Shown here: positions 22,463 to 35,529 of the stretch, one piece after another
Position numbering within the stretch: position 1 is the stretch's first letter
How the letters are laid out: each line of letters starts with the position of its first letter
Assembly: GCA_000697055.1 (NCBI GenBank)
Contig: JNDT01001590.1
Location: forward strand, 1-64,000
DNA from: Saksenaea vasiformis B4078
Lineage: Eukaryota; Mucoromycota; Mucoromycetes; Mucorales; Saksenaeaceae
Length of the DNA stretch: 64,000 bases
Direction: 5' to 3'
Made by a program: the position numbers and the translations under genes
Notes under the pieces: generated by a model
Databases searched by the model: none
Seen by the model: only the letters and a program-made list of their open reading frames with translations
Told to the model about the DNA's origin: nothing

Positions 22463-24395
22463 ATGAGCCCTCAAATTGATCTGTTGATCGCCCAATATTT
22501 TCTTCAAACCAAGTGCTCCTTGTGGAATCCCGTCGCTCTTGCATCCAAAGTCATTGAATACGATTCCACGATAAGTAGTGACGTTTACATTGGCAAATTG
22601 CATCAATTCTTGACAAATGGGACAAGGTGAATCGCTGTCTATTGTAGTGCTTATTATAATAAAAAAGCCGTAATACTTATTTTAAGGATTTGCAACGATC
22701 AATTCATTCCGAGTTCAAAGGCAAAGAGAAAAATAATAGCACCGAGCATCCGCAACAAGTGCACACAAGGGAATCTGATAAGCTCTCAATCCATGCAAAG
22801 AACATCAAGGACTCCACCTTCGTGGCTGGCGACTTGATTCAGCAAAACAAAAATATCACGAACTCCAGCGACAAGAGTTTTTCAACCGACGTCACCGATC
22901 AAGGAAGTCCTAAGAGTCTTGGAGATAAGCGTACGTTAGACGATGTGAATGCTACGGAAGACCATTTCTGGAACCCCAAGCATGGTCGGCGGTCTGTCCC
23001 CGAACCCAATCCGATGGCCGACTTTTTACGAGACCATTTGTATGAGGAGGACGATGCAGTACACGAAAAGGTACCAAGCAAGACAACAAAAAAAGGTCCC
23101 AATTAGAGCACGACTCATCTCGTCTCTTGTCTCTTCTTCTGTTTTAGGATCATGTAATGATTATAGAAGACGGGAAAACGTATCGCATCTACTGCCCTGG
23201 CAAGCTTGTTGACAGCCCCCACAAACCGAAAATCCAACAAGCCGATCTTACGTCCATAATGGAATATGTCACAATGGCTGGTAGCGGTATTACTTGCTTG
23301 AATCCGGTTGTACAGCGTGTGTACAACGCAAATGTCCAGGATCAGGAAGATAATTGCTCGCTCAATTCGTTGCCTGGCACCAAGGAGTTCGTCCGAACTG
23401 TACTCAAGCTACCTTTCGAAGATTTTCCCAAGTTACTGTGGAACTTAAATCTCGATATCGCCAACGAACAATCGAAAATGATGATGAAAATCATTCAATA
23501 TACCATGACAAGCTTTCACTTACATTGTCTGCAAAAGAATCAAGAGACGGGACACGAACGAACTTATTTCATTAATCTGATCATTCCTGTGTTCCGTGCG
23601 CTTGGAAAGATAACCGGTATCGTCGATTACCACTGGTGGGTTTGACCGGATGACTCTTTTCAATGCTACTTACACTGCTAAACAGTTTTCGCCATGACTG
23701 AACATGGAAATAGGTGTGAAAAGCAGCTTTTAGCAAACAAGCTCGTGTACTTGCAAGTCAATGATACTGGCCGCACCGGTCAGAGATTCATGGACGGTCT
23801 TGGTTATACAGCAAATTCCCACAGCGACATGGAGTCCGTACTAATGGAGGCCTCAAGGTAGGACACCTGATGGAGCTGAAAGTATTTGTTCATGAAGAAG
23901 ATGTGCCTTCTCTCTTTAGCGGCAATATCGTTGAACATATGCAACATACTTTAGGTGACACTATAAAGCTGCTTGAATGCTCGACAAACTCTTTGCGCAT
24001 GCAATCAACGTATTACAAAGGCGCGTCGTATAGCACGTTTAAGACACTCAAAGTCAATACGGTCCATTGCGTAAAGGACGTGATCACATTGCACGAAGTA
24101 TCAATTCTTGATACCGCTCGATGGCAATCGATCGAAAAGCGGAGCTGTCAAGTTCCAAATAACTGGGAGCAGCGAATTCGGTGGGTCAAGTTTCTTGAAT
24201 TGATTGCGACTCTGATTGTAAGCAACAATATTAGAGGAATGTGCTATGAGGTGTGCTGTTATCCATTCAACAAGTTGTTTTTTGTAGGTTTCTTTATTTG
24301 AATCGAAAAGGACGATGGATTTGCTTGATGGCGAAGTATCCGGAATTGAGGATTTCAGTGGCCCCTCTGTGATGCGAGTCCTTTCACCCTCATAA
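22463..24395 (+). CDS. lineage-specific family protein A (possible nuclease-like fold)
   Basis: Exons 22687-23070, 23148-23635, 23714-23857, 23920-24217 and 24288-24395 join in phase to 474 codons. A likely first exon (22463-22626, true ATG, 54 codons plus 2 nt) encodes a helical domain resembling the start of the 48.4-50.6 kb gene, but its junction with 22687 is off by one base. Either a small exon or a frameshift is present. After a Ser/Thr/Asn-rich linker come ERTYFINLIIPVFRALGK and MESVLMEASSGNIVEHMQ. These correspond to SEAAYCHHVLWPML and LLLLEASG in the 48.4-50.6 kb protein. A Glu-bearing helix followed by a strand ending E-x-S is compatible with, but does not prove, a PD-(D/E)XK-type nuclease fold. 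No catalytic role is claimed. It abuts the MULE's right end. Confidence 0.55.
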
Positions 24396-25937
24396 ACATT
24401 TAGCAAAAACCTGTACACCTCTCGTTCTGAATGTAGATCTTCCATAAGCTCTTGCAGTTCATCATCTTCAACCTACTCCTTGTGAGCTAAGTTGTAACGG
24501 CAAACATGATATGTCCCTTAACGTACCTTGAAAGTTGACCTCTAGTTTGTCCAGAAGACAATGGTCTCTTAGATACTTCTCCTTAAGAAATGTTAACTTT
24601 TGTATCGTTTACCTAGTGGTTTGAACAGGAAGAAGCAGCTGACACAGAAGCATGGGGGTGTTTGGTGCTTGCTCAATTTTTCAACTTCTTAATCCATATG
24701 ATAATTCTATGAGTGACATAAGGACGCACTTTTACTCTGCAGCTGTCGTACAGAGAAAGCTTCTCGACACAACACCATCTATGGTCTTGCTGAAGTACGA
24801 AGGGAGAACCTGACAGTGCAGACCATAGGCTCCTGATCGTTGGCGTCCTCAATCAATACATCAGTCATTATCTTAATATTTCCACGGTCTTCAACTGGAG
24901 TATCTATGTGCATGTGGTGAAAGCCTGATAAATCACGGGTTCTTTCTATGATGACAATGGGTAATAAGCAAGACTGGTGCTTACTAAGGGAGGCGCTGTC
25001 ATTAGTTTAAGATGAATGTTGAACTTGATGGCTGTCGGAGCAGAGGTGTGCTATGCTTTGCGGCCGTCGCTTTTTCCCGTTCATCGAAAAAGAAAAGTGC
25101 CAGCTATCACCATGAGATTGTACGTGTACGTATGGTCATAAATAGGTCGGGTCTGGCACAAGTCCTACTTTTAGTCTTTTTTCAACTTTTTTTTTGGATG
25201 TGCAGCTTCCAATTTGTCTCATGAGATAGCGCTACAGTAAGTAATAACGAATACAGGATATCAGTGGTAGTTATCACCACGCTAGACATGGTAGGTCATA
25301 AAGTTCCATAACATGTAACATCAGTACCAAACCTTACTGTAAATGAGGTAAATTTTCGATAATCTATCAACAAGCGAGGTTTAAACTGAGAACGTCATTG
25401 TCGCTAAAGGTTGTCCTTGGTTTTGTCGACTATGGGGCCCTTCATTATGCTATCTCTTTCGTATGTCTCGCTAGATAAGAAGAACAATTTTAAAAAATGA
25501 CTACCTTGTCACTCTGACTGGGAGGCTTGCTTGTGCAGTGGCGCAAAACTGGTTATGTTAAGCCATGTTGGCAATACTCTTCTATGATAGACTACTCGTT
25601 CTATCGCACAATCTCTTCACTAATAAGTGTACATCGTCTGCAGCATGCAGTATTTTGTTGCCAAGAAGGGATTCGGCACCGTCGCCAGCCGCATTTTCTT
25701 TGCCAAAATCAAGGAGACGGTTTGATTGGAAATTAGACAACACAAGAACACCTTATGCGGGTTGCGCTATGCACACAGTTTATTAATAATTTTTTTTTTT
25801 TGGCTGGATGCAGGATCATAGTTTCAACTGATGCCAATGGAGCCAACATTAATATAAAAACCGGTGCTCTCTTCTTCTCCTTTTCGAAGAAAGCAGGAGA
25901 TAACGGGTAGCCTCTTTTTCTATTTGCAATATGCACA
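24396..25937. other. intergenic, no gene recognised
   Basis: Short ORFs without domains; poly-T at 25790-25802. Nothing else seen. Confidence 0.45.
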
Positions 25938-27096
25938 CTATGTGACACAAACAGACAATGTGTTGAGCTGATAATGTCGAACGTCCGCTGCTTGTTCGCA
26001 GATGATTTGGCGTACGCGATCACGTTTTTCCTTGTCGAATCCTACGACGTCCAGATATGCTTCCACAGAACCGTACTGCTCCTTCAAGTAATCCAGCAGC
26101 TCTTTTATGTTCTACATGACAGCTTCATTAAGAGGTGTACACTTTGCATGATTGTTTACCTGAGGAGAGGCCTCGGAAAATGACCCTGACAATCCTACTT
26201 CTTTCATCTCTTCCAGTATTTCAGTGCGAATGGGCGCTAGACCAAGCTGGGTCTTCGCATAGTCGCGTACAATGATATCTTCTGGGACACCTGCAATAAT
26301 CATAAGAAAGCAGACCAAGACACCTGTACGATCTTTGCCGTGTGTGCAATGAACTTGGATAGGGTAGTTTTCTGGGTATAAAAAGATAGACAGCGCCTCC
26401 AAAATTTCGGCATGACAGTGGGTAACAAAGCCTTGGTACATTTTCGAAATACCCATTGGCGTCAGGACTTTCCGTCCTACAATATAGGTCGCCCGCTTTT
26501 TCTGACGAGTCAGCAATAAAAAGAGAAGCACGCTGAACGCGATGTTAGTACAACATACATGCACAATGGCAAAGAAAGTGGCGTCAACTCACATTTTGAG
26601 GTACCACGCACAGGTCATAAACACGCAGTACCATTGAAAATTTCGTCCAGCAAAATCAATTCGATACTTCTGGCGTCCCACTTTCAACTGACGATTATCT
26701 GTATGCTTGATCTTCCTTCTGACAGGAAATTGCTCATCCACAGGTTGACAAAGTGTGTGCCCTTCAATACTGGGACAAACAGAAGGTCAAAAGGACTATT
26801 GCACTATGCGTTTGAGGTTACCTGCTTCGCAAGTCAATGATAGTGCGAATGTCATGGGATGCAACCAAACGATCAATGTCCTGATTCGACATGTGGTCCA
26901 TGCTTGCCGATCGGAAGATCAGGCCCTCCTTAATGTACCTTCATTGTTATAAGCCAGACGAAGAGAAAGTGGCTGTACATTACTTTTTGCCATAAACATT
27001 GTCTGCTGAAGAAACACCGAGGTCACGAAAGTTATGTATTGAATATAAAGGCATAATAGCGAAAAGAAGATGTTCCTGTCTGTTTAAATCGAACAT
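25938..27096 (-). CDS. tyrosine-protein phosphatase, KDRTG (Y_phosphatase3-like) family
   Basis: Five exons on the minus strand: 27096-26984, 26938-26822, 26769-26632, 26532-26160, 26111-25938; 915 nt, 304 aa. The start region NFRDLGVSSADNVYG, then GLIFRSASM and TIIDLRSS, is the conserved N-terminus of this family. The P-loop VHCTHGKDRTG contains the catalytic Cys (~185) and Arg (~191) of the CX5R signature. KDRTG, rather than a bare CX5R loop, is typical of the lipid/tyrosine phosphatases related to bacterial secreted PTPs and fungal relatives. The C-terminal ~60 residues (LLDYLKEQYGSVEAYLDVVGF) match the usual tail. All key residues are present, so it is probably active. Substrate (phosphotyrosine or phosphoinositide) unknown. 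Confidence 0.88.
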
Positions 27097-29453
27097 TTTA
27101 CGAGATGCGTCGGAGTTTCAGGAACTTAACATAGTTTGCTCTTCTTCTTGCTTTCTCCGCAATTAATTCTGCGCCGTAGTCCCTGCACCTAGTTGCGCAG
27201 TTTTGCGCTGTAGGTTGCGTTATTTTTCCCCTTTTTAATTAGAAAAGGATGAATGAATCGTACTGCTCCTATGTCTTTTTACATTTGACATTTTAATTGT
27301 TGGTTACACCCGACGTGCCACCTTTTTTTTTTTTACGCAGTCTACATATAATGGCAGCTACCAGAGGATGGCATTCACATTGAGAGCGGACGGACCATAT
27401 ATGAACTATGTTCCATCAAGTGAGACCGGAGTTGTCTCGATCACAGCTGCCTTTGTCGCATTTTAATCGGGGCCTGGACATTGAACATGGTAACACTGCA
27501 ACATTACTAAGAGCTCACAAAGTGATACATGCTTTAAAACCATCAGAATTGACTAATCGTTCGGGTTGTTAAGCAACCAACACTTATTTCTGGCTGCTGA
27601 TATTGGAGAACGATGACTAGCGTGGCCTATATGGAGTGAAGGAGGAAAATCGATGGCCTATCGATACTTTCTTATTGTAGCTTCCATGCTCCACATCGAC
27701 TATAGTATTCCTGGTCCTACAGAGATATTCCGTTTAGATTTGTGTCATGCAGGGACTCATGCCTTATCGGGAATGAAATAATTCTGCCATAGCTGTCTTT
27801 GGAGGCCGTAATATTTTATGAAGGATTGAGTAAAACGTTTGTACATCGATTAAATTATTTGGCGTCAGCCCCAGACGAACCTTAACGCTGAGACATACTT
27901 TTTCTTTTTTCAACGACAGTCTGATACCAGCATTTGCGTATTATAGACTTCTATGTGCTCGCACCGGTGTTACCGTTCGCTATCTGACAGGTAACAGGAT
28001 GCGATGGACACCTAAAGAGACTCATAAATCATTGTCTATCCTTTGCCTCCGTTTCCTTAAAATATTATGTGGATGTATGGGACTGACTAACACAGCATCG
28101 CTTGTGCCCGTTGATATATCATCTAGACCACATGGTCATTGACATTCAGCTGGCTTCGTGTATATCCCACATCCTCTCCCGCCCCGCCCATCATGACGCG
28201 AGATGTGTATCCACAAAAACGCGAGGCAAGTAAAGATGACATGCAAGTACTATTTGCTTACTGGCAGCAACGCAAAAAAGAAAATAACACCAAAAAACCT
28301 GTTGGACTGTCTTTCCCTATCGGGTACATTTAGAGCCTCGAACTTTCCCAATATCTCTGTAACGATGTAAGTGGTGTCTATCCTATTTGTGCAGGAATTT
28401 GTCACACGCAGCAGAAATGTCTGACGAACTTCTGGAAGACGCTATAAGAAATTCAAGCAACAAAAGCTGTACGACTCCATCAAGTGTCAAATCACACTAG
28501 CTGTATAGACAGCCTAGTCGCCTAGCCTTTTCCCCTCTCTTTCTCGCCTTTCTCCGTCCTCTGTCCTTTACACTGGGTGAGAGCGGACAGTCTGAAATGT
28601 GTAACGTTCACCGTCATTCAATAGAAAGGAGCTGTCTTCAACCCTGCGCAACTCACGATCGTCCATTCGTGTCACATCCGTCACACCTCTGTTACACCGA
28701 GCTTTGACATCTCATAATTATCCAGCCTTGAAATTTCACGTTCACCTACCCTTGATACATCTGGAGCCTCCAATCCTTCGTCCTATTTTTGCAAGTCTTC
28801 AATCTTGATTGGTGGCTTCAACCTCACCAAATCGTTTGGATGAACTAAAACACTGGAGATGCACATATCACAATATATGCACGATCGCACATAGATTCAC
28901 ATCTAAAGTTTGGCGTAATATCCAAAGCCAAGCGATAACCTTTTGTGAAAGCGACTTTAGCAGCTATGCTGTGCGACACAACGTGCATGGGTCTTCTCAG
29001 AATGCTGTTTTCGTAACGATCTTGCGTTTGCAGGTGAAAGAAGTTGTATAGGTGAATTGACCTTATCTGTACTGTGAAGAACTTGTTGCCGTTTGAAGTG
29101 CTGCCCGGTTGCAGTGATAATCGTTCCATATGGATATGCTACCATGCTATCGTTAGATGATATATTTCCGATGCTACCAATCAGACACTCTCAGCACAAC
29201 GACGAGCTCTGTTACTTCTTTAATGTAAGTTAACCAACTTTAAAGAGCCAAGTGCTATCCCGAATCCTCCACATTCTGTACTCACTGATAGTACCTTCGC
29301 TTGCCCACATACAGCTCTTTCATCACATACTTGGCCTGGATACCATGTTTCATATTTTTCACAAAAAATAGCTCTTTAATAATAACAACGAGAAAAAAAA
29401 AAGAAGGATGAGTTATCTACAAAGGAAAAAGTATTCTAACCAGTCTAATTGGT
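27097..29453. other. long intergenic region with possible gene debris
   Basis: No gene I can model. On the minus strand 29130-28845 reads RRPMHVVSHSIAAKVAFTKG and then YRLALDITPNFRCESMC without a stop. It looks protein-like and may be a relic exon of a family I do not recognise. 28139-28333 (+) is an open frame without a domain. 28500-28560 is pyrimidine-rich. Confidence 0.4.
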
Positions 29454-30207
29454 CTAATGACGTTGGAGGCTGAGCCAGACACCGAGGCCACCAGCGAGAG
29501 CACCGACAATAACGGGTAAGATAGGAAGGGAGGTCCAGGAGGGGGGATCAGAGGCAGTGATGCGTTTATTGGGAGGAGCGTAGTACTTGGCGAAGTAATC
29601 GTTCTGGATCCATAAGACCTTGTTAAATGCGGCCAAAGCAGCGGCTTCTGTCTCACGATCCAAATTCAAAGACAAAAGACCACCGACCAAAGCGGTTTCG
29701 ACATAACCCAACAAGATGGCCATATGGATATAGTCCACATTGATTTTACTCTTCTTTTCGGGAGTGTCCGTATGGAACTTGGCGACGAAGTCCAAATAGC
29801 GCAAGAATCTGGAATAAAAGATTTCAATGTCAGCGGATTCAATTCAGAACCAATTAAATGTCACTTTACCTGTCATCATAAGGGCCGTTCAAGATCTTGT
29901 TCAAGTACTTTGTCAAGAAATCTTTACGGAACTTGATTTGAGGATGATCCAAGGTCAATTCCTCCAAAGTGGTAGCGACTTCACCGTTGAAACCTTCATT
30001 CTTTGGCAAAAAGTGCTTCTTGGTAATATCGAAAGAGAAGAGCTTGACGTAGACAGCATCGACAACCACAGGGACAAGAGGACGGACCTTATCAGCAACA
30101 GATTCAATAGCCTTGATATCAGCTTCACCAAAGTCCATAAACTTGGCAACATAATCGAAACGGTATTGACCGTCAGCGTAGATCTGATCAGAATCAATGT
30201 GCATCAT
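29454..30207 (-). CDS. protoglobin-type (globin-sensor fold) heme protein with C-terminal membrane anchor
   Basis: Two exons: 30207-29870 and 29808-29454; 693 nt, 230 aa. The core follows the globin-coupled-sensor/protoglobin layout: an N-terminal pre-helix, FMDFGEADIKAIESVADKV, LTLDHPQIKFRKDFLTKYL, then FLRYLDFVAKFHTDT with the probable proximal heme His at 125, and VDYIHMAILLGYVETALVGG. After a short linker the last ~24 residues (LPILPVIVGALAGGLGVWLS + LQRH) form one hydrophobic helix with a tiny basic tail, the signature of a tail-anchored protein. Heme/oxygen or NO sensing at a membrane (ER or mitochondrial outer membrane) is an inference. The gene lies 449 bp downstream of, and in the same direction as, the flippase. 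Confidence 0.85.
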
Positions 30208-30655
30208 CTTGGGAGTTGGGAGTAAGAAGAGATAGAAGAAAAATATAAAGTGAAAATTATGATTTGTTGGTTATCTGCAAAACTTTCGGCATTATTTATA
30301 TCTATTCATTTGTCAGCCCACAATCATGTCATTTCCGTATAGGGTAACAAACAAACGAAAAAAAAAAGGGGTGATACCGGCAAGCGGCGTTCGCGGATTC
30401 TCGGGCTTTTCCTCAGAATTTTCCAACCGTAACTCCTTGGACATACCATTCATACTCCGAAATGGTTTGACCCTGAAATCATTCGATCCGCAAAACTGGT
30501 TTAACACAACGCGAATTGTTTTTTTTAAAAGACATTGTTACATCATTGGTTGAAGAAAAGAGGTTAAAATTGTGAAAGGGGTTTGTATATATGTATATAT
30601 AGAAAAGAAAAAGAAAGAAAGAGAGAATACGAAAGAAGTATCTATTTATCCTTGA

Positions 30656-33600
30656 GGTTTCTGAACAGTTGTATCATACACACGGATGATTTTGGTCTGA
30701 TCACTGTCATTTTGGGAGAATGCGTAACCTCGATTTCGTTTGAGACGCTGTATTCGTCGGACTTTGTTGACCGCTTGTCTAAACCTGTCCATCCGAGGAC
30801 GATAATCCGGCAAATTGTATTTCTGGATTTCTTGTACAAAATGATACGGTAATGGCCGATACATACGTTTGGTACTGCGCAGATTTTCAGATATTAGTTT
30901 CCGTATAACTACATAATCGTTGTACTTACTACTTCCAGATGAAATCACGTAAATTACAAATAAATGGTACCAAGATGATGAAAAACCAAAAATTGGCATT
31001 TCCCCAGAGCATGGGCACCATACCATAATATTCCGGAAACACGGTGATCGAGATCGCTGGTCCAATATACGCCACAACCGGTAAATAAATGAACCATACA
31101 GCCATTGATCCAAATATGGCGATAAACGTGTACTTTGTCCAAATGCTACACAAAAGACACGTCATGATCGGATCAAATTAATAGAAATTCCGCTCTTACT
31201 CTGTAATCAGCGCTGCTTTCCACAAAATACATCCCAACACCGCAGTAAACACTGCTGATCCTGCCCACCATTGACCACCTGTTAAACCACTTGCAAATAC
31301 ACCGTCATATCGGAAAGCACCTACACCGAGGAAAAACAAAAGCTAAACCATTTCCCATCATCAATACCTAACATTCAATAGGAAATCTCTTTTCTTTTCT
31401 TTTTTTTTTTTTTTTTGCCTTACCAGCGAATGATAACAAGCGTTACCAAACCATCCCCAAAACTTCTTTTGGTTAAAGAATTCATTGCTTTGACCAAGCA
31501 TATACATTTGAGGATACTTGTCCAACATCCGAGCAGAAACAAACTGGTCAAAAATACCAATCACCAGTGGCGGCAAAAAGGTAAAGATCACGTTAAAGCA
31601 AGACATGGTCCAAGACTCGTACAGTGTGGAACCAGAGAACCCGTTATAAAATGCATACTAAAAAGTAAAAAAATAAAAAATAAACAATCAGAGTTTTCTT
31701 CTACCTCCTTTTCTTTTAACTTACCCAGAACTGTGTCAAGTAAAGTGCAACGTTCTTGTAAAAATAATAAAAGATCATTTTACTGAGACGCTGATATGCC
31801 CATGCACCATGAACAAGCAAGAGCTTCTTGAGAAATCGGAACTGTGAAATGGCAAAATCGGCGCTACGTGCTGCTTGAAGACCTTCCACACCACTGATAC
31901 CAATACCGACATGGGCTGCTTGAATCATAGAAACGTCGTTGGCTCCATCACCAATGGCTAATAGAATAGCCTCGTCATACTTTTTAACCAACTTCACAAC
32001 CAGTGCCTTTTGCAAAGGTGACACACGACAGCAAACCACCGCTTTGCACAGAACTGCCAAATCGAACAAGATCTTCTCGATATCTTTTTCCAATGCAAAC
32101 GTCAATGCCTTGCCATCAATGATCAATGCCAGAGGCTACAACAACATAATAATTGCATGAGTGGACTTCCTTTTTTTTTTTCGTTCATTTTATGATTTAC
32201 CTCCATGTCCTCGCCTTTGTTCATCACATCGGTGATTTCCTTGAGTTTCTTCTCCAAAAAGTTCTTGGTTGCCCAATGATTATCTTCATTACAGACAATA
32301 AGACTCATTTCCTCGTTTAGCAGTCTGCAGGAATAACCGATATTGATAGCTGTTTCTTGACGATCACCCGTCAAGACCCACACCCTGATACCGGCCTCCT
32401 GAAGTGTATGAATAGTATCTGGTACACCATCCTGAAGTCGATCTTCAATAGCTGTAGCACCGAGAAGGAAAAGGTTTTGCTCAATCATCTCAGCCGCCTT
32501 GTCGAGTTCATCAGCACGATTCACAAGCGTCGTTGCTGCCCGATCATAAATTTGTGACCACCGTGTATACTCTTCCTCCGGAATCTCACGCATGGCAATA
32601 CACAATGTTCGCAAACCTTCCGAGGCAAAGTCCTACAATAATAACCTACTATCAGCTGCTGTTTCCTTTCTTTCCCTTCTAATTCTCCACGCACTTCCAA
32701 ATGAATAAGGGTAGATTCAACAAACGGGTTATTGTCAGCCAAGCGTTCCAAAATGACAGTATCTGCTCCTTTGCAGTATAACTTGATCTTCCCATCCGGT
32801 CCTCGAACAACAGCAGACATACGCTTACGCGTTGAATTGAACTCACAAACATTGAGAACTTGGAATTCCATATCACGTCCATGAATGGAACATGTGATTG
32901 AATTAGGTCGACGGGTCTGTGCGAATCATGTGAGTCATCTAAAATCGGCAGCAAATCACTACAACTTACATGGAACTTGTATCCCAAATCACTAGCACCT
33001 TTGACCAAAGCACCCTCGTCAGGTGAGGATGCTTGGTAAACAATATCGTCACTACCTTCTTGGGATTCTGGAATCACTGTGTGACAACAAGCAAGTAAGA
33101 TTAAAAACTCATTGATGACATTGGCTGTAGGGTGTGTCTTGAGATGTTCCTGAAGTTGTGTAAAGGTGTACTGCAACGATGGATCGTTGTCTCCATCGCG
33201 TGCCTGCTTGTCCGAATCCACTTTATCCGCGTACGAAAGTCCAGCAATAGAAGACTGACGGAATTGCATCTCGTTACACGTCAAGGTACCAGTTTTGTCC
33301 GAGAAAACATATTTGACCTGATAGATATAATGAGATAAATTGTCACTCACTAAACCCACATCTTACCTGGCCTAGTTCCTCAATCAAACTACTACTTCGT
33401 GCAACAGCAGGTGTATCTGTCAGCTCATAGTACATATCCAGATCCGATTCGATCAGGTAGGACTGCACAAACTTGACAATTTCCATGGTCACCATCAAAC
33501 TAACCACCAGCTTATCAGTTCTTCGTCCGTAATTTCTTTTTTTTTTATCACGAGATTTACCTGATGGGAATGAAACTGTTGAACAGAATCAAAAAGGTCA

Positions 33601-35529
33601 AGATATCATAACCAAATTCTTGCGCTCGGCTTTGTTCGTTTAAGGGAAGGTAACTCACTTGCGCACCCTTGTAGATCTACAATAACCACACGTCAATAAA
33701 TAACCTCTTCCTTTTCCCGCGTGCGCATGGGTAGGACATAAAAACTTACCGTAAATACCAGTCCACCAATTGCTCCACCGATACTCATGCAAACCAAAAT
33801 AGCAAATAAATACAAAATATTGCGATTGGTGATACGTGTGACATTGGAAACTTTAGATGGCTTCTTACTGCAGGTACACAAGCCCTATTAACACATCTTC
33901 CAACACGTTTCTTCTGCTTTTTCTTTACCTCGAGTTGAGCATGAGTTTCGTTTCATGACCCGTAAACACGACGATGCCATAGATCCAATCGGTGTTTCGC
34001 AACTGTGCACCTCGCAGAAGAATCTGTGTTGGGTCCAACGGATGATCGCGGTTTTTACCGGTCTCATCTCCAGATGTAATCGCAAGGACACCGTCATAGT
34101 TGTACAATCTGTTATTTGGTTGCTCAGATCGAATCGTGCCTTGTAACTGGCTGACATCGAGCGGATTTAACAGTGTAGCCGTCTGGGGTAACGCCTGCTT
34201 GATTTTCAAATTCACCTCACTAGAAGAAAGCAAACCCATGATTACTACTATACTTTTCCCTTCCATATATATATATTTACCCATCAAGATTGCTTGTCTC
34301 AATATAGCAAAGACCTTCTGGCTCGGAGCTGCTGAGCAAGATCAGATCGGCAGGGAAATTCTCTCCGCCTTCGATTCTCAGAATATCGCCGACTTGAACA
34401 TCACGCCAGCTCTTTTCCACAAACTGCGTCCCCACCAACACTTTACACTTCTTTGCGTTCAGTTCAGCATCGGAACGATGAACACCCTATAACAAATGCT
34501 TCTGTTTCAGCCCCTTCCGTCACGTGTCCACATGTCTCACTTACCCAGTCCTCAACAATCTCTTTGACAGCCGTGATGAACAACACAATTAACAAGGGTA
34601 CCAACGTGGTGTAGCGCGATGTAGGGGAAATACCGGGAATTTGCTACAGAAAAAGAAAAAGGTATTGGGTTAGTCATTCCTCGTCGACAAGCCCCCTCCG
34701 TTGACCACTTTACCTGGATACCGGAAATGAACAAGAAAAATAAATTGGCATACTTTGAGAACTCTTCGTATAAAAACTTTGGTAAAAAGGTGATCATCGT
34801 ATACTTTGCGGTGAACACCCGATTATGGAGGAATTGTTGTGGGGTATTCAGTTCGGGATTGTTCACGTAAATAATGCGTTCACCGCCTTCGCCTGCAGTG
34901 CCTGATGCCGAGCCTGGACGGCCCAAAGCTCGTTCAATAATGTTCTTGAAAGCACTACCCCACGGTCGTTTCCGCGACGCAGCGGGAGGATGTGTGTGCA
35001 TGGCACCAGTAGAACTTCGTAATGGTATGCCCGCAGCTGCATCGGCTGCCGTTGCCGGTGACGACCGTGCACCAGCAATAGGTCCTTGATGCGACAGAAG
35101 CTGTAAATCATCTTCATCCTCAAATGGTGTAGTGTCTTCGTACATTGAACCTAAAAAATAGAAAATAAAAGTTAATGGAGTGATCTGCCGTGGGTGTTTC
35201 CGCTTACCAGTCTCGATCGTGTCAGCTCGCTTTATCTGTCCCGTGTGTGCAGCCATAACGATAGACCTTTGACGGACAGGAGCAGCGGTATGACCCGGTG
35301 TCTGCGGTTGCTGTCCATGCTGCAAGTCAATCAAGTCTGCTGATGGGGTCTGTTGAGCTGCAGCAGGCTGCATGTTTAAGATGGGCGATGGAGTTGCAAA
35401 AGGGTTGTCTGTTGCAGCAATACTGTCAGCGTGCCAAGGATTAGACGGTTGCTGTTGTTGCGATGGATGGTGTCCGTCGAGGTCCTCCGGCGAATCGCCA
35501 AAGGGATTATGCGGATTAGAAGAAGCCAC
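30656..35529 (-). CDS. P4-type phospholipid flippase (Drs2/ATP8A-like)
   Basis: Sixteen exons, minus strand: 35529-35208, 35150-34714, 34643-34545, 34486-34281, 34219-33929, 33867-33750, 33676-33561, 33499-33367, 33317-32970, 32916-32695, 32632-32201, 32135-31735, 31657-31434, 31342-31200, 31145-30930, 30874-30656. They total 3927 nt, ~1308 aa, all phases consistent. It flips aminophospholipids to the cytosolic leaflet in late secretory membranes. Motifs: FIPIS|L (P4-specific PISL), phosphorylation site [12 protein letters not shown] (Asp ~581), nucleotide-binding [18 protein letters not shown], and [11 protein letters not shown] (~970). The C-terminal GYAFSQND matches the GFAFS autoregulatory motif of Drs2/ATP8A. 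Two NPF motifs sit in the N-terminal tail. Oddities: the dephosphorylation motif reads DGEV rather than DGET. The first codon of the open frame is GTG; the next in-frame ATG is at 35373. A split start codon across an intron is possible. Confidence 0.93.

Noticed and set aside
29955..30225. Overlapping ORFs on both strands at the protoglobin exon 1
   Set aside because: These are other-frame readings of the protoglobin coding sequence.
34100..34492. 130-codon plus-strand ORF over the flippase
   Set aside because: It is the antisense shadow of in-phase flippase exons 4 and 5.
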